Shown: positions 15,495 through 24,088 of the stretch, piece by piece
Numbering within the stretch: position 1 is the stretch's first letter
Layout: each line of letters begins with the position of its first letter
Assembly (NCBI RefSeq): GCF_014930455.1
Contig: NZ_JAAIYO010000005.1
Location: forward strand, 372,001-436,000
From: Corallococcus soli
GTDB lineage: Bacteria; Myxococcota; Myxococcia; Myxococcales; Myxococcaceae
Reading direction: 5' to 3'
Length of the DNA stretch: 64,000 nt
Position numbers and translations under genes: made by a program
The notes under the pieces: model-generated
Told to the model about the DNA's origin: nothing
Seen by the model: the letters and a program-made list of their open reading frames with translations, nothing else
Database searches by the model: none

Positions 15495-16795
15495 CGCTGG
15501 CGGTCGCTCCCCGGGCCCGCATCCGCCGCGACGCCCAGACCCAGCGGCCCCACCTGCCGTGGGCGCTGGACGTGGCGGCGGGGCTTGCGCGCGGCGCGTC
15601 CACGGCGGACGAGGCCGTGGCCCGCGCGGCGCTGGAGTCGCGCCTGGGGTGGCTTCGCGGTGCGCTCCAGGGTTCGCCCTACTACCTGCGCGTGCTGCGC
15701 GAGGCGGGACTGCACCCGGGCGACCTCCAGCGGCTGGAGGACCTGCGGCACTTCCCGGCGCTGGACCGCGCGACGCTCGCGCGCCACTGGGAGGATGTGC
15801 CCACGCTGCCCGCCGCGTCCGACGAGTGCGTGGTGGTGAAGAGCTCCGGCACCACGGGCGACCCGGTGAACGTGCTCAGGGACCGGCGCGACTGCCTGTT
15901 GATGTGGGCCGTGCTGCGCTTCTTCACCGAGCACACCGGCACCGTGCCGCCGCCGCGTCCGCGCGTGGTGTTGCTGGACGTGCTGCCGGGCGGGTTGGAG
16001 TACTCGGTGCGGCTGCCGCTCTTCCACGACGGCGCCCTGCACCGCGTCTCCGTGCTGCGCGACGACGCGGTGGCGCGGCTGCGACGGGTGCGCGCGGCCG
16101 TCGTCTTCTCCGACCCGGAAGGCCTGCGCTGGCTGCTGGCGCACCCGGAGGTGCCCGCGCCGCGACTGGTGCTCACCTCCGCGCAGCACCTGCCCCGGGC
16201 GCTGCGTGACGCGTGGGAGCACGGGCGGGGCGTGCCGGTCCTCAACTACTACGCCTCCACGGAGACGGGGCCGCTCGCGTGGGAGTGCCGGCGGGACGCG
16301 AACGCGGGCCACTTCCACGTGCTCGCGCCGGACGTCTGGCTGGAGCCGGACGGGGCGGAGGTGGTGGTGACGCGGCTGCGGCCCAGCGTGCTGCCGCTGC
16401 TGCGCTACCAGCCGGGGGACACGGGCACCGTAAGCAGGGATGCGTGCGCCTGCGGCTTCCATGGCTGGACACTGACGGGCTTTGGCGGACGCGGGGCCTG
16501 CGCGTTCCACACCCCCACGGGACGCAGCGTGGATGCGTGGTCCCTGGCGTGGGTGTTCAAGCATCACCCGCTGCGCGCCTTCCGGCTGACGCAGGTGTCA
16601 TTGGAGGGCTTCACGCTGGAGCTGACGGACGCGCCACCGGACAGCGTGGGCCCGCTGTGTGAGCGATTGAGCGCGGCCTTGCGCAACCTGGGCTGGGCCG
16701 CGCCCGTGGTGACGGCACGGACGTGGGGCGCGCAGGCACCACCGCCGTCCGCCAAGCCGCTCCCCTTCCGCAGCGAGCTGCCGCTTCCGGGGTGA
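15491..16795 (+). CDS. PaaK-like adenylate-forming enzyme, last gene of the AAA/vWA operon
   Basis: A 434-residue member of the phenylacetate-CoA ligase (PaaK) branch of the ANL superfamily. The P-loop-like motif is SSGTTGDP at residues 118-125, the adenine-binding motif is YYASTETG starting at 253, and the ribose-contact Asp lies in YQPGDTGTV. Residues CACGFHGW fit the family's Cys motif. The C-terminal cap is short, and the usual catalytic Lys region is hard to identify, so adenylation without CoA transfer is possible. GTG 15491 overlaps the preceding stop, tying this enzyme to the AAA/zincin-vWA operon. That is an unusual partner and suggests acylation or adenylation of one of the operon's products. 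Confidence 0.8.
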   Translation: MTLAVAPRARIRRDAQTQRPHLPWALDVAAGLARGASTADEAVARAALESRLGWLRGALQGSPYYLRVLREAGLHPGDLQRLEDLRHFPALDRATLARHWEDVPTLPAASDECVVVKSSGTTGDPVNVLRDRRDCLLMWAVLRFFTEHTGTVPPPRPRVVLLDVLPGGLEYSVRLPLFHDGALHRVSVLRDDAVARLRRVRAAVVFSDPEGLRWLLAHPEVPAPRLVLTSAQHLPRALRDAWEHGRGVPVLNYYASTETGPLAWECRRDANAGHFHVLAPDVWLEPDGAEVVVTRLRPSVLPLLRYQPGDTGTVSRDACACGFHGWTLTGFGGRGACAFHTPTGRSVDAWSLAWVFKHHPLRAFRLTQVSLEGFTLELTDAPPDSVGPLCERLSAALRNLGWAAPVVTARTWGAQAPPPSAKPLPFRSELPLPG

Positions 16796-16886
16796 GGCCG
16801 GCCGGCCATCCGGTCGTTTGCCCTGGACTCCCACGGTCCGCATGAAGACCCTCCCGGGAAGGACCCCCATCGTGAGGATGCACGCC

Positions 16887-16991
16887 ATGGAGACTCGGAA
16901 GCTGGGCAAGCAGGGCCTCGCCGTCTCGGCCCTGGGCCTGATGCAGGGCCTGACCCGACCCAACACTCCGGCCAGCAAGGAAGCCCGATGA
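16887..16991 (+). pseudogene. remnant of an aldo/keto reductase N-terminus
   Basis: A 34-codon reading frame begins METRKLGKQGLAVSALGL, almost exactly the standard N-terminus of family aldo/keto reductases (RKLGKQGLxVSALGLG). It then loses the match (MQGLTRPNTP) and stops at 16991. Roughly 290 residues of the normal protein are absent. I read this as a gene remnant left by deletion rather than a functional small protein. Confidence 0.7.
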
Positions 16992-17006
16992 GGGCCCAGC
17001 CCCAGG

Positions 17007-17012
17007 TAGGCT
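17007..17012 (+). promoter_or_regulatory. -10-like TAGGCT before the sensor kinase
   Basis: TAGGCT is followed by 11 bases and ATG 17024, with only a weak GAG ribosome-site match between. The same hexamer precedes the lipoprotein gene on the other strand at 10819. Confidence 0.35.
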
Positions 17013-17023
17013 GAACCGAGTCC

Positions 17024-19186
17024 ATGCCCGCCCCTTCGACGTCCGCATCCCGGGCCCCCCTGCCCCCACCGGCACCCTCCCTCGTTCCGGCGTCCAGCCA
17101 GACGTCCGGGGCCCTCCCGGCGCATGAGGGCTCCCGCCTCCTGCGCTACGGGTTGGCGGTGGCGAGCGTGGCGCTGGCCTTCGCCGTCCAGCAGGGGCTC
17201 TGGTCGTTCACCCATGGAATGCCCTTCCTCGCCTTCTTCGCCGCCGTGATGTTCTCGGGGTGGCGGGGCGGGTGGGGGCCAGGGCTCGTGGCCACGGGCT
17301 TGTCGCTGGTGACGGTGGACTACTTCTTCCTGACGCCCGTGCACACCTGGAAGGTGCTGCCTGGAGCCCTCTTCCAACTGAGCCTCTTCCTGGCGCTGTC
17401 CCTCTTCGTGACGATGCTCAACGCGCGCCTGCGAAAGGCCAACGCGGAGCGCGCCACCCTGCTGGAGCGCGAGCGCGCGGCTCGCGCCGCCGCGGAGTAC
17501 GAGCGCACGCGCCTGCGGGAGCTGTTCATGCACGCCCCCGCGCACCTGGCCATCTTCCGCGGGCCGGACCACCTCTTCGAGCTGTCCAACCCCCTCAACT
17601 CCGCGATGCTGGGCAACCCGGACCTGCTGGGCAAGCCCGCGCGGGAGGTGGGGACGAAGGAGGAGGCCGAGCGCATCTCGCGGCTGCTGGACACCATCTA
17701 CGCGACGGGCGAGCCCTTCCAGGGCAAGGAGATCCCGCTCCAATTGAAGCAGCCGGACGGCTCCGTGCGTGAGTACTACTTCGACGTCACGTACACGCCC
17801 ACGCATGACACCCAGGGCCGGGTGGATGGCGTCGCCGGCTTCGGCTTCGACGTGACGGCGCATGTGAAGGCCCGGGCGCGAGCGGAGCAGTTGGCGCGCG
17901 AGCTGTCGCACAACGAGGAGCACCTGCGGCTGCTGGCGGGGGCCAGCTCCTTCCTGGCCACGTCGCTGGACTACGAGGCCACGCTGCACAACGTGGTGCG
18001 GCTGGCGGTCCCCACGCTGGCGGACTGGTGCATCGTCGACATGGCGATGGAGGACGGCACCTACAAGCGGATGGAGGTGGCGCACGCGAGGACGGAGTCG
18101 GAGGCGCTCGCGGAGCGGCTGCGGACGCCGCCCCCGGAGGCGTGCTGCTTCCCGGTGACGGGCGCGGGAGCCCTGCTGCTCAAGGGGCAGGCCTTCTTCG
18201 TGGAGGACGTCACCGACGCGGCGCTCCTGAAGTTGACCGAGGACCCCGGGTGGATGGAGCTGCTGCGGAGCCTGAGGCTGCGCTCCTTCGCGGTGGTGCC
18301 CCTGGTGGCCCGCGAGCGCACGCTGGGCGTCATCAGCTTCGCCACCAGCCACGCGTCCGGCCGCCACTACACGATGGCGGACCTGCCCTTCCTCCAGGAG
18401 CTGGCGAACCGCGCCGCGCTGTCCATGGAGAACGCGCGGCTGTACCGGGAGGCGCGCGAAGCGGTGCGCCTGCGCGACGAGTTCCTGTCCATCGCGAGCC
18501 ACGAGCTGAAGACGCCGCTCACGCCGCTCAACCTCAAGCTCCAGTCGCTGCGGCGGGAGATGGACCGCACCCCGGGCCCGGTGTCCCGCGCGCTGGTGGA
18601 GAGCTACCTGGAGGTGGGGACGCGGCAGTTGAAGAAGCTGGCGGAGCTGGTGAACGACCTGCTGGACGTGTCGCGCATCGCGTCCGGGAGGATGTCGTTG
18701 AACTCCGGGCGGGTGGACCTGGCGGAGCTGGTGCGCGACGTGGTGGCCTCCTACGAGGGCCCCGCGGCGCGCGCGGGCTCCGTGCTGCGGGTAGAGGGCG
18801 TGGACGCGGTCATCGAGGGCTGGTGGGACCGGCCGCGCCTGGAGCAGGTGGTGGTGAACCTGGTGGACAACGCCATCAAGTACGGCCAGGGGCGCCCCAT
18901 CGACATCCGGCTGGAGACGCGGGACGGGCACGCGGTGCTGACGGTGCGGGACCAGGGCATCGGCATCGCGGCGGAGTCGCTGCCCCGGCTCTTCGGGCGC
19001 TTCGAGCGCGCGGTGAGCGAGCGGCACTACGGCGGCCTGGGGCTGGGGCTCTACATCACGCGCACGCTGGTGGAGGCCATGGGCGGCACGGTGCGGGTGG
19101 AGAGCCAGTTGGGGCAGGGCGCCGTCTTCACGGTGGACCTGCCGCTGCGGGCGGAGCAGCCCGCCGGGCTCCCTGCGCCGTCCTGA
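17024..19186 (+). CDS. membrane sensor histidine kinase (DUF4118-PAS-GAF-HisKA-HATPase)
   Basis: The 720-residue protein has a KdpD-type N-terminal membrane module (DUF4118) with about three to four hydrophobic segments between residues 40 and 140, including PFLAFFAAVMFSGWRGGWGP. A PAS domain follows at about 165-285, then a GAF domain at about 310-465. HisKA carries the H-box SIASHELKTPLTPLN near residue 490. HATPase_c has NLVDNAIKYG (N box), DQGIGI (G1) and GGLGLGLYI (G2). It has no receiver domain and no adjacent response regulator, so it is an orphan kinase. The start ATG 17024 follows a -10-like TAGGCT. Confidence 0.9.
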   Translation: MPAPSTSASRAPLPPPAPSLVPASSQTSGALPAHEGSRLLRYGLAVASVALAFAVQQGLWSFTHGMPFLAFFAAVMFSGWRGGWGPGLVATGLSLVTVDYFFLTPVHTWKVLPGALFQLSLFLALSLFVTMLNARLRKANAERATLLERERAARAAAEYERTRLRELFMHAPAHLAIFRGPDHLFELSNPLNSAMLGNPDLLGKPAREVGTKEEAERISRLLDTIYATGEPFQGKEIPLQLKQPDGSVREYYFDVTYTPTHDTQGRVDGVAGFGFDVTAHVKARARAEQLARELSHNEEHLRLLAGASSFLATSLDYEATLHNVVRLAVPTLADWCIVDMAMEDGTYKRMEVAHARTESEALAERLRTPPPEACCFPVTGAGALLLKGQAFFVEDVTDAALLKLTEDPGWMELLRSLRLRSFAVVPLVARERTLGVISFATSHASGRHYTMADLPFLQELANRAALSMENARLYREAREAVRLRDEFLSIASHELKTPLTPLNLKLQSLRREMDRTPGPVSRALVESYLEVGTRQLKKLAELVNDLLDVSRIASGRMSLNSGRVDLAELVRDVVASYEGPAARAGSVLRVEGVDAVIEGWWDRPRLEQVVVNLVDNAIKYGQGRPIDIRLETRDGHAVLTVRDQGIGIAAESLPRLFGRFERAVSERHYGGLGLGLYITRTLVEAMGGTVRVESQLGQGAVFTVDLPLRAEQPAGLPAPS

Positions 19187-19195
19187 CGTGCCGGC

Positions 19196-19999
19196 TCAGG
19201 GCGAGGCGCCGGGGCGCGGGAGCTGCGCGTGGGGTTCCCACGGGCCGCTGGAGCCCAGGCAGTGCCGGCAGGTGGCCAGCGGCGTGTCGCGCTCCAGGTA
19301 GGCCAGCAGGCGCGTCAGCAGGTCCGGGCCGTCCAGCGGGAGGCCATCGGCTTCAGCGAGCGCGGGCAGGTGCGGGTGCCGCGCGGCGAGCACGGTGGCG
19401 ACATGGGGCGGGCGGGTGCAGGTGAAGAAGCGGCCCTGGTAGACGAGGTGGCAGCGGTGCTTGAGCCAGCACTTCGCGAAGACGTCCTGGACCTCCGCGT
19501 CGGAGTCCAGCGGCGCGTCCGGGGTGATGCGCTGGAAGGCGTCGATGGACTTCACGGTGAGGTGGACACCGTGGCGTTCGCAGCGTTCGGTGATGCGGAC
19601 GATGGAGCGCTCGGGCAGGGGCGCGGAGGTGTAGACGGACAGGGTCATCCGGTCGAGCCGTTCATAGACGGCGTCGGGGGCGCTCTGGGCGAGGAAGCCA
19701 TTGGTGGTGATGGACACCTGTTCGCAGATGCCGGAGGCGCGCACGGCGTCGAGCACGGCGGGCAGGTCCGGGTGGAGGAAGGGCTCGCCGCCGGTGAGCT
19801 TGAAGACGTTGGGCTTGAGCACGCGCGCGAGCTTGCGCAGGTCCTCGCCCAGCGCCTCCGGCGTCACGGCCCACGCGGGCAGGTGCGGCGACAGCGGGCA
19901 GCACTGCACGCAGCGCAGGTTGCAATGCGTGGTGACGTGCGCCTCCAGGGACCAGGTGAGGACGCGGCTGTCGTGAAGCTCGTAGCGCACGGGGTGCAT
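19196..19999 (-). CDS. radical SAM protein with a short C-terminal Cys motif
   Basis: The 267-residue enzyme carries the radical SAM cluster motif CNLRCVQC, with Cys at about residues 26, 30 and 33 binding the 4Fe-4S cluster, and the SAM-binding FKLTGGEPFLHPDL near residue 65. Near the end is CRHCLGSSGP, a shortened version of the auxiliary-cluster or SPASM-like Cys motif, and a Cys pair also occurs in the middle (AKCWLKHRC, FTCTRP). Homologues act in peptide or cofactor modification and as heme or cofactor maturases; the substrate is unknown. ATG 19999 is preferred because the 35 upstream residues are low-complexity. No precursor peptide is visible nearby. Confidence 0.82.
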   Translation of the reverse strand: MHPVRYELHDSRVLTWSLEAHVTTHCNLRCVQCCPLSPHLPAWAVTPEALGEDLRKLARVLKPNVFKLTGGEPFLHPDLPAVLDAVRASGICEQVSITTNGFLAQSAPDAVYERLDRMTLSVYTSAPLPERSIVRITERCERHGVHLTVKSIDAFQRITPDAPLDSDAEVQDVFAKCWLKHRCHLVYQGRFFTCTRPPHVATVLAARHPHLPALAEADGLPLDGPDLLTRLLAYLERDTPLATCRHCLGSSGPWEPHAQLPRPGASP

Positions 20000-20108
20000 C
20001 CTAGGCCCAGCACCGGGAGGCTTTCCGGGACGGAGGCGCCCATCGGGCTGGCTGCCAGGGAGGCCCTGGGTTCCATGGATGGCTTCCGGACGTCTGCATA
20101 CCAAGGCC

Positions 20109-20114
20109 TTGACA
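20109..20114 (+). promoter_or_regulatory. -35 element TTGACA of the AbiE operon
   Basis: A perfect TTGACA lies 12 bases before the palindrome at 20126. With a 17-base spacer, the -10 region (TACCTG at 20132-20137, a weak match) would fall inside the palindrome, so an occupied palindrome would block the promoter. Confidence 0.5.
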
Positions 20115-20125
20115 AATACTCACAA

Positions 20126-20164
20126 CCCGGCTACCTGTCGTCCTAAGGACGACAGGTAGCCGGG
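20126..20164. promoter_or_regulatory. 39-base palindrome, probable AbiEi autoregulatory operator
   Basis: Two 19-base arms, CCCGGCTACCTGTCGTCCT and its exact complement, flank a single A at 20145. The palindrome ends 15 bases before the antitoxin ATG and covers the expected -10 region of the promoter whose -35 is at 20109. AbiEi antitoxins autorepress by binding inverted repeats in their promoter, so this is the likely operator. It could also form a long leader hairpin. Confidence 0.65.
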
Positions 20165-20179
20165 ACGACAACATTCTTC

Positions 20180-21094
20180 ATGAAGAAGACCCTTGGGCAG
20201 GCCCTGACGGAACAGATGGCAGCGGAGCAGCGGTATGTGGTGTCCGTCTGGCGCGCCCGTCTCCTCCTGCGACGCGCGACACGGGACACGCCTCCGGAAT
20301 CGCGCCGCTGGACCCTCGCGCCCAACACCCACGAGGAGACCCAGGTCCTCCTCTCCCGTCTTGCCCGGATGGGTGAGTTCCAGGCCCTGAAGGACGTGCC
20401 CTACGTCTACGAAACCCGGGCGCCCTACGCGCGCAAGGGGATGGCTCGTGAAGATGAGATCCTGATGGAAGCACAGCCCTTCGCGGCGCTCAGTCATGCC
20501 ACCGCGATGGCGTTCCACGACCTGACCGACGACTTCCCTCAGGACATCCACCTCATCCTCCCATCGAACACCCGGACCACGCTTCTTCCACCCGGCATCA
20601 AGCCGACGGAGTGGGACGAGCAGACCACCGCGGTCGGACACACCCCCCGGTCTCTCTTCAAGAAACCCATTCATTGGCACCGGCTCATCGCGGGTTCCTC
20701 TGAAGTGGGGACCGACGAATACCGCCCCCATGGCTACCCCGTACGGGTGACCACACCTGAGCGGACGCTGATTGATGCCCTTCATCATCCAGAATGGTGC
20801 GGGGGCTTCAGCCAGGCCCTTCAAGCGTGGGTGCATGCACGCGACACGCTCGACCTGGACCGGTTGGTGGACACCGTTGAGGCCTTTGGCGTGAACATCC
20901 TCCGCCAGCGCGCTGGCTTCATCATGGAGGAGCTGAACCTCCACCACCCTGTATTGGATGAATGGGCGCTGCTCGCGAAGAGGGGAGGCTCAAGCCGTCT
21001 GGTGGGCGGAGCCCCCTTCCGCGAACAGTTCAGCGAGCGATGGAAGCTCTCCATCAACGCCCCTGTCGGACTGTTGGCCGAGGCCCGCTCTTGA
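20180..21094 (+). CDS. abiEi: AbiEi-family antitoxin of a type IV toxin-antitoxin system
   Basis: A 304-residue protein with the AbiEi pattern. The N-terminal 100 residues would carry the winged-helix DNA-binding part. The conserved C-terminal antitoxin core includes FAALSHATAMAFHDL, DIHLILPSNTRT and the signature GYPVRVTTPERTLIDALHHP with WCGG. Characterised AbiEi proteins both repress their own promoter and counter the AbiEii nucleotidyltransferase without stable binding. The next gene begins inside its stop codon (TTGA), and a palindrome just upstream fits autoregulation. The protein is longer than the compact 190-residue AbiEi forms. Confidence 0.82.
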   Translation: MKKTLGQALTEQMAAEQRYVVSVWRARLLLRRATRDTPPESRRWTLAPNTHEETQVLLSRLARMGEFQALKDVPYVYETRAPYARKGMAREDEILMEAQPFAALSHATAMAFHDLTDDFPQDIHLILPSNTRTTLLPPGIKPTEWDEQTTAVGHTPRSLFKKPIHWHRLIAGSSEVGTDEYRPHGYPVRVTTPERTLIDALHHPEWCGGFSQALQAWVHARDTLDLDRLVDTVEAFGVNILRQRAGFIMEELNLHHPVLDEWALLAKRGGSSRLVGGAPFREQFSERWKLSINAPVGLLAEARS

Positions 21095-21954
21095 AGGCGA
21101 ACTACCCTGATTCCTTCAACACGCTGGGGGCATGGGCCAGGGACCACGACATCAAGCCGTCTGAAGCCCGGGTGCGCTTTGTCCAGGGCACGGTCCTGAG
21201 CGCCATCGCCAGTTCCCGCTCACTCAAGTCGATTCTCGTCTTCAAGGGCGGCAACGCGCTCGACTTCATCTGGCAGCCCAATCGCAGCACCGAGGACCTG
21301 GACTTCTCGTCGGAAGACTCCAGCCTTGATGAGGCACGACTCCAGAAGACGCTGACGGACACCCTTGCCGCGACGGGCCGCAAGCACGGGATTTCCTTCC
21401 GGATCAACAGCATCAAGCGTCAGCCGCCGGGCCCTGGGAAGACCTATGTCCTCTATGCCGTCAGGGTCGGGTACGCCCTGCCGGATGACCCCCAGAACCG
21501 GGAACGGATTGAACGCCAGGAGCCGTCGAAGGCCATCGTGCTGCTGGAGATCAGCCTGAACGAATGCATCTGTGAGTCGACGCTCATCGAGTTCAGCTCG
21601 GGCACGTCCCTGAAGGTCTCGACACGGGAAGACATCGTCGCGGAGAAGCTTCGCGCGCTGCTTCAGCAGGCCTTGCGCAACCGGACCCGGCAGCAGGACC
21701 TGTTGGACATCGCCGTCCTCCTCCACACCCACGCCGTCCTGGACAGGAAGCGCATCTCGCAATACCTGCTGCTCAAAGCCCAGGCGCGGGACGTCCCCGT
21801 CTCCAAGAAGCACTTCCTGGAACCCGTCATCAAGCAGAACGCCTTCTCCGGCTATGCCGCATTGGAGAGCAGCACCCGGCGCGTCTTCATCCCTTTCGAT
21901 GAAGCCTGGGAGCTGCTCCTGGGGTTCGTGGCCCAGTTGGACATCCCGGACTAG
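21091..21954 (+). CDS. abiEii: AbiEii-family nucleotidyltransferase toxin
   Basis: The 287-residue protein has the DNA polymerase beta-type nucleotidyltransferase signature of AbiEii/AbiGii/MenT proteins: KGGNAL at residues 52-57 and STEDLDFS at 66-73, where the Asp pair binds Mg. A later conserved block is STREDIVAEKLRALLQQ and RQQDLLDIAVLL. Related toxins add nucleotides to tRNA or other targets and cause growth arrest or phage abortive infection. The start is TTG 21091 overlapping the antitoxin stop; an upstream in-frame start would extend 43 residues into the antitoxin gene. Its stop overlaps that of convergent recQ by four bases. Confidence 0.85.
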   Translation: MKANYPDSFNTLGAWARDHDIKPSEARVRFVQGTVLSAIASSRSLKSILVFKGGNALDFIWQPNRSTEDLDFSSEDSSLDEARLQKTLTDTLAATGRKHGISFRINSIKRQPPGPGKTYVLYAVRVGYALPDDPQNRERIERQEPSKAIVLLEISLNECICESTLIEFSSGTSLKVSTREDIVAEKLRALLQQALRNRTRQQDLLDIAVLLHTHAVLDRKRISQYLLLKAQARDVPVSKKHFLEPVIKQNAFSGYAALESSTRRVFIPFDEAWELLLGFVAQLDIPD

Positions 21955-23882
21955 CGAGCCCCACCACAGAATGCCAGCACCTGGGCGAACGGCCATTCGG
22001 TCAGGGTGCCGAAGAGCTTGTGGCCGCTGAGCTTCGCCTTGGACAACGCGGGGCTGCTCAGGCCGCAGAGGAAGCGCGCCGCCTGCCTCGGGTGGCCCAG
22101 CGCATCCGGGTGCTTCGTGACGAGGGCGCGGAACGTGGCCGTGTCCAGGTGTTCGCGCAGGTCCGGGCGGGGATGCGGCGGCGGCAGCACGCGGGCCACG
22201 CCCGTGCGGCAGAACGTGCAGTGCCCGCACGGAGCCTCCCGGTGCTCACCGAAGTGGGCCACCAGCGCGTTGCTCTGGCACCCGTCATGCGTGACGAGCT
22301 TGAGCACCTCCCGCACCCGGGACACCTCCTGGGCTTCGCGCTTCTGGAAGCGCTCCTGCAACAGGGACACGAGCGCTTGTGAATCCTCGCGCTCGCGCAG
22401 TCGGGTGTAGCGCTGGCGGGGTTCGGCCACCTGCGTCTCCGCGTAGCCCTGCTCCTGGAAGTAGTCGAGCGCCTTCACGATGCGGTCGCGCGGCTGGCCC
22501 ATCGCCTTGGAGATTTCAGCAGGGTCGAACGTGTACCAGGTGCGTCCCTTCTTCGCGTGCGCGAACAGGTCCTTCACGAAGCGCGCGCGCTCGCCCTGGA
22601 ACTTCCCGATGAGCGCCTCCACCGTGCCCGTCGGCTGCACCTTGTAGCCCGCGTAGAACGGCGTGCCCTGGCGCAGCACGCCCTCCAGCTCCAGGTACGT
22701 CAGCGCCGTGCGCAGCACCAGCGGGCGCAGGTCGTGGCGGTTGCCCAGCGCGTACAGGTCCAGGTGCAGCTCGGGCCCGGAGGACAGCAGCTCCGTCACC
22801 AGGGCCTCCAGCGCCTCCGGCAGCGGCGTGTCCCCGAGCGCGAAGTTCTCCAGCGTGGGCACGTCGTCAGGGCACACCAGCAGCTCCACCACGGAGGGCT
22901 TGCCGTCCCGTCCCGCCCGGCCGATCTCCTGGCTGTAGCTCTCCAGACCCTTGGGCAGGTTGTAGTGATACACGGCGCGCACGTCCGCCTTGTCGATGCC
23001 CATCCCGAACGCGATGGTCGCCACGACGATGCCCTTCGCGGAGTGGGTCCACGACTCCTGCACCTTCTCGCGGTCCTCCGACTCCAGGCCCGCGTGGTAG
23101 GAGCTCGCGGGCAGGCCTTCCGCGGACAGGCGCGCCGCGATGCGCTCGGCCGTCTTCTGCAAGGTGACGTAGACGATGGTGGAGCCGGGCGGGCGGGACT
23201 TCAGCCGCTCCACCAGCAGCGCGTCGCGCGCTTCGATGCCCGTGGGCGTCGTCTCCAGCGTGAGGTTGCCCCGGTAGAAGCCGGTGACGATGGCGTCCTG
23301 CTCCGGGATGCCGAAGCCCTCGCAGATGTCGTGCACCACCTGCGGCGTCGCGGTGGCGGTGAGCGCCAGGACGCGCTCGGCCTGCAGCGTCCGCGCCGCC
23401 TGCGCGAGCTTGAGGTAGTCCGGCCGGAAGTTGTGGCCCCACTCGGAGACACAGTGCGCTTCGTCCACCGCGAACAGCGAGATTCGAAGCTCGCTCAGCA
23501 GGCCCATGAAGCGCTCGTTGTTGAAGCGCTCCGGGGCCACGTAGAGCAGCTTCAGCGTCCCGTTCCGCAGGGACTCCGTCACCTCGCGCGACTCCTCCAG
23601 GGACAGGGATGAATCCAGCCGCGCCGCGCGGATGCCCTTGCGGTCCAGCGCGTCGATCTGATCCTTCATCAACGCGATGAGCGGCGACACCACCACCGTG
23701 AGTCCTTCGAGGAGCAGCGCGGGGAGCTGGTAGCACAGCGACTTGCCACCACCCGTCGGGAACACCGCGAGCGCGGAGCCCTGGGGCTTCAGCAGCGCCG
23801 TGAGCACCTCGCGCTGTCCGGGCCGGAAGGACTCCAGACCGAAGCGCTCCCTCAACACGACGTCCACCGCATCCTCCCGCAT
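21951..23882 (-). CDS. recQ: ATP-dependent DNA helicase RecQ
   Basis: The 643-residue SF2 helicase unwinds DNA 3' to 5' in recombination and repair. Visible motifs are FPTGGGKSLCYQLPALLL (Walker A), DEAHCVSEWGHNFRPDY (Walker B with the RecQ aromatic loop), ALTATATP (III), and ATIAFGMGIDKADVR with GRAGRDG (V, VI). A zinc-binding motif (CPDD.., later CQSN..CGHCTFC) and a winged helix follow, and the C-terminal 70 residues form an HRDC-like helical end. The length is normal. I chose ATG 23882, preceded by GGGGAGGG; the open frame upstream is not conserved-looking. Confidence 0.93.
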   Translation of the reverse strand: MREDAVDVVLRERFGLESFRPGQREVLTALLKPQGSALAVFPTGGGKSLCYQLPALLLEGLTVVVSPLIALMKDQIDALDRKGIRAARLDSSLSLEESREVTESLRNGTLKLLYVAPERFNNERFMGLLSELRISLFAVDEAHCVSEWGHNFRPDYLKLAQAARTLQAERVLALTATATPQVVHDICEGFGIPEQDAIVTGFYRGNLTLETTPTGIEARDALLVERLKSRPPGSTIVYVTLQKTAERIAARLSAEGLPASSYHAGLESEDREKVQESWTHSAKGIVVATIAFGMGIDKADVRAVYHYNLPKGLESYSQEIGRAGRDGKPSVVELLVCPDDVPTLENFALGDTPLPEALEALVTELLSSGPELHLDLYALGNRHDLRPLVLRTALTYLELEGVLRQGTPFYAGYKVQPTGTVEALIGKFQGERARFVKDLFAHAKKGRTWYTFDPAEISKAMGQPRDRIVKALDYFQEQGYAETQVAEPRQRYTRLREREDSQALVSLLQERFQKREAQEVSRVREVLKLVTHDGCQSNALVAHFGEHREAPCGHCTFCRTGVARVLPPPHPRPDLREHLDTATFRALVTKHPDALGHPRQAARFLCGLSSPALSKAKLSGHKLFGTLTEWPFAQVLAFCGGAR

Positions 23883-24088
23883 GTCCCGCCCTCCCCTGTT
23901 CACCTGAAGCGTTGTTCCCATCGCGTCCACGCTGCCGGGAACGCTCCCGAACCTTCTCGCGCCTGCGCATGCGATGCGAGCAGCACCTGTCGTGACGAGA
24001 CAGGGCTCGGGAACGAGGGCATGTCCGCTTGGAAGCGAAGGTCGTGACTCTACATGAGCATGGCTCCGGCCCTTATGATGCCGCCCTG

